Below are positions 6,801 through 8,702 of a stretch of 8,702 nt of DNA, piece after piece. Origin of the DNA: Gammaproteobacteria bacterium UBA6173 (GTDB lineage: Bacteria > Pseudomonadota > Gammaproteobacteria > Pseudomonadales > Pseudohongiellaceae); assembly GCA_002422225.1 (NCBI GenBank), contig DITX01000138.1, positions 1,426 through 10,127 of the forward strand, in the 5' to 3' direction. A model generated the notes under the pieces. The model made no database searches and was not told the DNA's origin. It saw only the letters and a program-made list of their open reading frames with translations. Each line of letters opens with the position of its first letter. Within the stretch, counting starts at the first letter, position 1. The translations under genes and the position numbers were made by a program.

Positions 6801-7597
6801 CGTTTTATTTGCGCCGGTTTGTGGCTGTGCCACAATCTGATGCTGAGCTATCTGTTGCGGATGATGTCGCTGTAACGATGGAAGATGACACTATAAAAAG
6901 TGTACTGGCAGTCTCTTCAAATGTTGTTGTGGACACAGATGTGCAGGCGCGTCTGGCTTGCTTGCAGCAGGGTTTTACGCAGTGGAGTGCGTTAGCATTG
7001 GAACTACGAGCCAGCTTGATTTCGGTTGTGGCAAAGGCATTGCCGTCAGACTGTTCTCAAATCCTTGAACGGATGGTCGCTCAGGCACTGGTCGACTTTG
7101 CGCCACACACCTTGCCCGGGCCAACGGGTGAGAGCAATGAGTTGCGTACCCGTGGCCGTGGGGTATTTGTGGTGTTAGGCGCCGGCGCAACAGCGCCTGT
7201 GCTGGCCGCTGCAGCAAGCGCAGCATTGTTGGCGGGCAATGCAGTGGCGGTGGTGCCTGATCGCAGCAGTCTACCTGTTGCGCAAACATTGATAGCAGCC
7301 ATGTTACAGGCTGGTGTGCCGGCAGCAGCATTGCAGCTACTGGAGGGCGCCGACCACAGCATTGTCAGTTTGCCGCCAGTGGCCGGCGTTGTGTTTACAC
7401 GCGTTGATAGTGCGCTGGCGCGTGTTGTGCAACAGCAAGTGGCACACCGACCCGGCGCAATCCTGCCGGTGCTTGCTGCGGTTGAGGCGTGTGATGCGCT
7501 TCAGATATATCGTTTTGCCACTGAACAGACACTGTCGATCAATACCGCAGCAGCGGGTGGGAATGCGGCATTGTTGTCCGGGCGTCACACGGCATAA
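3827..7597 (+). CDS. putA: Bifunctional proline dehydrogenase / L-glutamate gamma-semialdehyde dehydrogenase PutA, long form without RHH domain
   Basis: A 1256-residue enzyme that oxidises proline to pyrroline-5-carboxylate with FAD (electrons to quinone at the membrane), then the semialdehyde to glutamate with NAD+. Domains: helical N-terminal region (about 10-120), PRODH barrel (about 150-490), ALDH-type P5C dehydrogenase (about 555-1010), and the C-terminal ALDH-like domain of long PutAs (about 1096-1250) ending in TLSINTAAAGGNA (1235-1247). PRODH residues visible: Lys249 (SIKLSAL), Asp290 (MDAEE), RLVKGAYWD (353-361), Tyr455 (RVYAPVG) and Arg470-Arg471. They match E. coli Lys329, Asp370, Tyr437, Tyr540 and Arg555/556. 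P5C dehydrogenase residues: Asn670 (PWNFP), Glu771 (AETGG), Cys805 (GQRCSA). It lacks the ribbon-helix-helix repressor domain of E. coli PutA (1320 residues). The start of the ALDH module also looks about 27 residues short. It follows the kinase-like gene, probably in one operon. Confidence 0.96.
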   Translation: MGAFALPPEQPRLPSPYRPELAVVRALAANVPDEVLDWSSVMSLARPWVEQVRANPAPFWAMESLLREFPITSYEGLALMRLAEALLRVPDIPSAIALTADQLGRARFDGNSHEHAGDTQQQHSLFASLSASAIALSKKFLPDAEGSGGVLTRLGAETVVAATVRAIQLLGRQFVLGRTIQEAMEEASRARRRQARLRFSYDMLGEGARTDADARRYHAAYLHAIAAIASSPTAGSAASPAACDGISIKLSALFSRYEILQRERVFTVLLPRVWQLIEQAAAANINLTMDAEEVERLELSLEVFEALVQRIALQFPYWQGFGLAVQAYQTRALELIHVVADIARRHQLRFMVRLVKGAYWDGEIKRAQEMGLPAYPVFTHKPHTDASYLACAKALFDHADVIYPQFASHNAGTIAAIVTLAKKAGAAFELQRLHGMGEGVYREVLKDPTIACRVYAPVGEHKDLLAYLVRRLLENGANSSFVHQLADPSVAPPELLASPLTQLSEKIALPLPRDLFRDQFSGLPLNGRLNSIGLDLADYPQRATILQALNAAHIPRVAESTADDIQESMTLLSENFPVWNSKAPHERATILRRAADVLESRLPEFCALLIKEAFKTAGDAVAEVREAVDFLRYYADESETLQAGYPQQDCQRGDSKQEGRGVFVCISPWNFPLAIFTGQIAAALVTGNTVAAKPAEQTPFIAARMVELLYQAGVPFHALIMLHGAGERVGAALVAHGHCAGVCFTGSTQVAQIIHRVLASKPGPLLPLIAETGGINAMLVDSTALPEQVVDAVVHSAFRSAGQRCSALRLLCLHDSIADSVIEMLAGAMQSLQLGDPTDLATDVGPLIDDEAFNNINDHISRLKREARLIYEVPRTELSSGKSETRAEDRIIAPVAFEIGQIGDLGAEIFGPVLHVMRWQGEPDSVVAQINALGYGLTMGIHTRIDSRALQLAAAARVGNVYVNRNMIGAVVGVQPFGGEGLSGTGPKAGGPFYLRRFVAVPQSDAELSVADDVAVTMEDDTIKSVLAVSSNVVVDTDVQARLACLQQGFTQWSALALELRASLISVVAKALPSDCSQILERMVAQALVDFAPHTLPGPTGESNELRTRGRGVFVVLGAGATAPVLAAAASAALLAGNAVAVVPDRSSLPVAQTLIAAMLQAGVPAAALQLLEGADHSIVSLPPVAGVVFTRVDSALARVVQQQVAHRPGAILPVLAAVEACDALQIYRFATEQTLSINTAAAGGNAALLSGRHTA

Positions 7598-7624
7598 GCC
7601 CTCGCATGGCATCTCTGTTTTGTG

Positions 7625-7653
7625 TTGACAATAGCTACACGTGCAATTAGGCT
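7625..7653 (+). promoter_or_regulatory. Candidate promoter of the toxin-antitoxin operon
   Basis: A perfect TTGACA (7625-7630) is followed after 17 bp by TAGGCT (7648-7653). That is a poor -10 (three of six), so the promoter would be weak or the true -10 lies elsewhere. The short inverted elements nearby would place a repressor over it, as expected for autoregulated antitoxin operons. Confidence 0.35.
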
Positions 7654-7680
7654 TTGTACATCTATTGTGTATGCACTAAC

Positions 7681-7685
7681 GGGAG
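7681..7685 (+). promoter_or_regulatory. Ribosome binding site of the antitoxin gene
   Basis: GGGAG ends 6 bases before the ATG at 7692 and supports that start. Confidence 0.65.
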
Positions 7686-7691
7686 TGTGTT

Positions 7692-7964
7692 ATGCGCGAC
7701 GCTGCGATTAATCTACGCGCTTTGCCCGAGCAACGAGAACTCATTGATAAAGCAGCCTCGTTGTTAGGCAAAAATCGCTCAGACTTCATGCTCGAAGCCG
7801 CCTGCAATAAGGCGCAGGCAGTAATACTGGATCAGGTGTTTTTTAATCTGGATGCCGATAAATTCAGTCAGTTTACGGCGATGCTCGATGCGCCCCTAAG
7901 TGAGAATCCGGGACTACAGCGCCTTTTGGCGGTAAAGACCCCTTGGGATGTAGATAAGGCATGA
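7692..7964 (+). CDS. DUF1778 (TacA-type) antitoxin, ribbon-helix-helix protein
   Basis: A 90-residue protein. Residues 5-40 (INLRALPEQRELIDKAA then GKNRSDFMLEAA) are the ribbon-helix-helix DNA-binding fold of DUF1778 antitoxins: a beta strand with alternating residues, a first helix, and the N-R-S-D-F turn into helix two. The C-terminal part, with NPGLQRLLAVKTPWD, matches the segment that wraps around and neutralises the partner GNAT toxin in this family. It should repress its own operon, alone or with the toxin. The last codons overlap the toxin start by 4 bp (ATGA at 7961-7964), typical of translationally coupled toxin-antitoxin pairs. The family is very likely; function is inferred from family and gene order. 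Confidence 0.92.
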   Translation: MRDAAINLRALPEQRELIDKAASLLGKNRSDFMLEAACNKAQAVILDQVFFNLDADKFSQFTAMLDAPLSENPGLQRLLAVKTPWDVDKA

Positions 7965-8455
7965 GTGTGCAGTTGTGTGCTCCCCAGGCGTTGACCATCA
8001 GCCATGATGTGCGAAGCTTTAATTGCGGCGAGCCTGTTCTTGATGATTGGTTGGTTCGGCGGGCATTGAACAATCAGAGCAGTGGAGCCAGCCGAACATT
8101 TGTGGTGAGCGACCAGAATAACTGCGTTTATGGTTATTACGCACTGGCCGCAGGAGCTGTAGCCCATCAATTGGCGATCAGTTCCGTTCGCAGAAATATG
8201 CCCGATCCAATCCCAGTGGTTGTGTTGGCACGACTTGCAGTTGATCAGCGAGCACAAGGACTCAAGCTAGGGGCAGCTCTGCTTCAGGATGCCGTGAAGC
8301 GTGCCATGACAGTCTCTCAGCATGCCGGTGCTCGTGCTTTATTGGTACACGCCCTGCACGAGCGTGCCCAGTCATTCTACGAGCATTACGGTTTCCGGTC
8401 CTCGCCCATTCAACCCGGGACACTCATGTTGAGATTGAATGTCGGACAGCCTTGA
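7961..8455 (+). CDS. GNAT acetyltransferase toxin (TacT-type)
   Basis: A 164-residue GCN5-related N-acetyltransferase. Known members use acetyl-CoA to acetylate the amino group of aminoacyl-tRNA and so stop translation. Landmarks: an N-terminal segment FNCGEPVLDDWLVRRA (about 20-35) typical of this toxin group; ARLAVDQRAQGLKLGAALL, the acetyl-CoA-binding strand-loop-helix (motif A, about 90-108); ALLVHALHERAQSFYEHYGF (about 126-145); and the ending PGTLMLRL. Tyr140 in SFYEHYGF sits where the TacT catalytic tyrosine lies. One oddity is that the loop reads RAQGLK, with Lys102 where RxxGxG normally has Gly or Ala. It overlaps the antitoxin by 4 bp and ends 19 bp from the convergent pntB. Well supported as the toxin of a pair; whether it is active is unknown. 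Confidence 0.92.
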   Translation: MSVQLCAPQALTISHDVRSFNCGEPVLDDWLVRRALNNQSSGASRTFVVSDQNNCVYGYYALAAGAVAHQLAISSVRRNMPDPIPVVVLARLAVDQRAQGLKLGAALLQDAVKRAMTVSQHAGARALLVHALHERAQSFYEHYGFRSSPIQPGTLMLRLNVGQP

Positions 8456-8474
8456 TGCTGAGGTTCTGCTGCGA

Positions 8475-8702
8475 TTACAACTCCTTCACCGCCTGAATCA
8501 GTTCGTTGGCTACCTTTTGGCCATCACCAAACAACATGCGCGTGTTGTCAGCCACAAATAACGAGTTTTCCACCCCGGAGAATCCTGTGCCGCGTCCGCG
8601 TTTGATCACAATCACGTTTTGTGATGCTTCTGCATTCAAAGTCGGCATGCCGTACAGCGGGCTGGCGGGGTCTTTTTTGGCGGCCGGGTTGACCACGTCG
8701 TT
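8475..8702 (-). CDS. pntB: NAD(P) transhydrogenase subunit beta, C-terminal end (runs off right edge)
   Basis: The minus strand is open from the window edge to the TAA at 8475-8477, giving 75 residues. They begin NDVVNPAAKKDPASPLYGMP and continue with VIVIKRGRGTGFSGVEN and NTRMLFGDGQKVANEL. This is the NADP(H)-binding domain III at the end of PntB, including the KR-x(4)-G-x-GVEN loop and the MLFGDA-like strand that contact NADP. With PntA it forms the proton-translocating transhydrogenase of the inner membrane, which makes NADPH from NADH. It is convergent with the toxin gene, with only 19 bp between the stop codons and no clear terminator in that gap. Identification is firm despite the short length. 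Confidence 0.93.
   Translation of the reverse strand, partial: NDVVNPAAKKDPASPLYGMPTLNAEASQNVIVIKRGRGTGFSGVENSLFVADNTRMLFGDGQKVANELIQAVKEL

Larger units (their letters stand above)
7598..7691 (+). other. Intergenic region between putA and the toxin-antitoxin pair
   Basis: This 94-bp spacer carries the promoter and probably the operator of the toxin-antitoxin operon. No hairpin followed by a T-run is visible, so no intrinsic terminator can be called for putA. Short inverted elements are present (GTGCA at 7641-7645 with TGCAC at 7672-7676; the palindromes CACGTG and TGTACA). These are the kind of sites a ribbon-helix-helix antitoxin could bind, but none is strong enough to call alone. Confidence 0.4.

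Noticed and set aside
7692..7964. The idea that the small ribbon-helix-helix protein is the detached DNA-binding domain of PutA
   Set aside because: Its sequence is DUF1778-like with a toxin-neutralising tail, and it overlaps a GNAT toxin by ATGA. The PutA RHH domain is about 47 residues and unlike this.

Overview
The window looks like a chromosomal segment of a gammaproteobacterium. The protein types fit this: a YghU-type glutathione transferase, an E. coli-like long PutA, a TacA/TacT-type toxin-antitoxin pair and a PntB-type transhydrogenase subunit. The base composition is moderate. A marine or aquatic lineage is possible, but I cannot name a genus from the sequence alone. No rRNA, tRNA, insertion sequence, integrase or CRISPR array is visible.

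Layout. (1) The left edge holds the N-terminal part of an aldo/keto reductase on the minus strand. (2) Divergent from it is a plus-strand cluster: a small secreted DUF6265-like protein, the decayed remains of a short-chain dehydrogenase/reductase (SDR), and an intact YghU-type glutathione transferase. Spacing is tight, so these were probably one transcription unit. (3) After a 172-bp gap with a plausible sigma-70 promoter comes a membrane-anchored PAS/histidine-kinase-like protein. It is followed 30 bp later by a very large putA gene for a bifunctional proline dehydrogenase / glutamate-semialdehyde dehydrogenase. (4) A type II toxin-antitoxin pair (DUF1778 antitoxin plus GNAT toxin, ATGA overlap) sits downstream. 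(5) The right edge holds the C-terminal end of pntB, convergent with the toxin gene.

The most notable feature is the kinase-like protein upstream of putA. Its reading frame is intact and the histidine-kinase scaffold is easy to recognise. However, the phosphoacceptor His is Tyr (residue 231), and the N, G1 and G2 ATP-binding motifs have all lost their signature residues. It therefore looks like a pseudo-histidine kinase or a kinase in early decay, placed with a PutA that itself lacks the N-terminal ribbon-helix-helix autorepressor domain. PutA also appears about 27 residues short at the start of its aldehyde-dehydrogenase module, although every catalytic residue I can identify is present.

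The SDR remnant shows three independent lesions: a 17-bp tandem duplication that shifts the frame, an internal deletion of roughly 90 codons, and Lys to Gln in the YxxxK active site. Together these observations suggest a locus losing or rewiring regulatory and accessory parts while proline catabolism is kept.
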